Assembly: GCA_035458525.1 (NCBI GenBank)
Contig: DATHZQ010000046.1
Coordinates: 1 to 52,621 of the forward strand
DNA from: DATHZQ01 sp035458525
GTDB lineage: Bacteria > Actinomycetota > Acidimicrobiia > Spongiisociales > UBA5794
Length of the DNA: 52,621 nucleotides
Reading direction: 5' to 3'
Numbering within the stretch: position 1 is the first letter of the stretch; each line of letters starts with the position of its first letter. Made by a program: the position numbers and the translations under genes. Shown piece after piece: positions 52,301 to 52,621 of this stretch. The notes below the pieces were generated by a model that was given only the letters and a program-made list of their open reading frames with translations, was not told the origin of the DNA and ran no database searches.

Positions 52301-52343
52301 CGCGAGACCGTGCCACCGACGCCGCCGCTACCCTCACTTGCCT

Positions 52344-52621
52344 ATGCGATTCATCGTTCGTAACGGCGTCGATCCCGTCGTTCGCGCCGACTCTGCCCTC
52401 CTCCGAGCGCTCGGCCTGCCGGGCGGGGGCGTCGTCAAGCTCGGCAACACGTACTGCAAGGTGTCGCCCGGCGACATGCCCTCCCCCACCGCCATCCTCG
52501 TTGGTCCCCGCACGATGACCAATGCCGGAGTCAAAGCCGGCGACAGCGTCGACGTCGTCCGGGCACCCCTGCCGGAAGCCCTCCGGGTGACGGTGGCCGG
52601 AGCCGACGCACCGCTCAACAC
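52344..52621 (+). CDS. N-terminal part of a CDC48-N-like (probable AAA+ ATPase) protein
   Basis: Ninety-two codons inside the window; the gene runs off the right edge. MRFIVRNGVDPVVRADSALL, RALGLPGGGVVKLGN and ILVGPRTMTNAGVKAGDSVDVVRA follow the double-psi barrel of the CDC48/p97 N-domain (...G..R.naGv..Gd.V.v..a), and PLPEALRVTVAG continues it. AAA+ domains would lie beyond the window, so family is inferred from the N-domain alone. ATG 52344 chosen as the first in-frame start. Confidence 0.55.
   Translation, partial: MRFIVRNGVDPVVRADSALLRALGLPGGGVVKLGNTYCKVSPGDMPSPTAILVGPRTMTNAGVKAGDSVDVVRAPLPEALRVTVAGADAPLN

Noticed and set aside
52026..52330. Minus-strand open frames through the 79-bp repeats as a repeat-protein gene
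   Set aside because: Three overlapping frames are all open because of high GC; none has a start signal or a protein-like pattern.

Overview
The window is high-GC, densely coded bacterial DNA whose content points to an actinobacterium, most likely a deep-branching, uncultured lineage such as the Acidimicrobiia; this placement is inference. The evidence is: an actinobacterial LexA box, two F420-type oxidoreductase families, DUF3040, a DEDD-exonuclease/GIY-YIG fusion, frequent GTG starts with GTGA/ATGA overlaps, menaquinone genes, and an archaeal-type methionine adenosyltransferase. No tRNA, rRNA, IS element, prophage or CRISPR array was seen. Most of the window is housekeeping metabolism; the unusual content is mainly in leaders, start codons and small ORFs.

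Layout. 1-3.1 kb: 3' end of a probable transglutaminase-type gene, then a minus-strand MerR / DUF3040 / dinB group and a histidine phosphatase. 3.1-5.0 kb: a lipoprotein with a copper-ligand-less cupredoxin-like domain and three overlapping membrane-protein genes. 5.0-10.5 kb (minus): a type II fatty acid synthesis operon fabD-fabH-fabG-acpP-fabF, preceded by alaC. 10.7-16.8 kb (minus): LiaF-like, DUF1232, a ROK sugar kinase that appears to start at AUC, ArsA/GET3 ATPase, SRPBCC protein, metallophosphoesterase, a small membrane protein, queG and a cysteine-motif mini-protein. 17.0-21.4 kb: F420-dependent oxidoreductase, UbiA prenyltransferase, secreted beta-propeller, NYN nuclease-like protein.

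21.4-28.4 kb: the branched-chain amino acid operon ilvB-ilvN-ilvC-leuA-leuB-HD protein. It has two separate leader peptides: an Ile/Leu/Val-rich one with a U-tract terminator before ilvB, and a Leu-rich one between ilvC and leuA whose leucine codons can pair with the leuA ribosome-binding site. 28.5-32.4 kb: M1 peptidase lipoprotein, gnd, PPOX protein, a small hypothetical. 32.4-38.1 kb: transhydrogenase pntAA-pntAB-pntB, nitroreductase, winged-helix protein, amidohydrolase.

38.2-46.3 kb: ABC-2 exporter pair, archaeal-type methionine adenosyltransferase with a structured leader, AlkA-like glycosylase, GyrI-like protein, menC, a SAM-I riboswitch with a short coupled ORF in front of metF, and a dihydrodipicolinate-reductase-like enzyme. 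46.4-52.6 kb: a Gly-rich TPM-domain protein, a SpoU methyltransferase, a zinc-ribbon protein overlapping a cysteine-free DsbA-fold protein, a LexA-controlled DEDD-exonuclease/GIY-YIG nuclease, a 79-bp direct repeat, and the start of a CDC48-N-like gene. Methionine/SAM supply (metF, methionine adenosyltransferase) and branched-chain amino acid supply (ilv, leu) are the two pathways whose RNA-level control is readable here.
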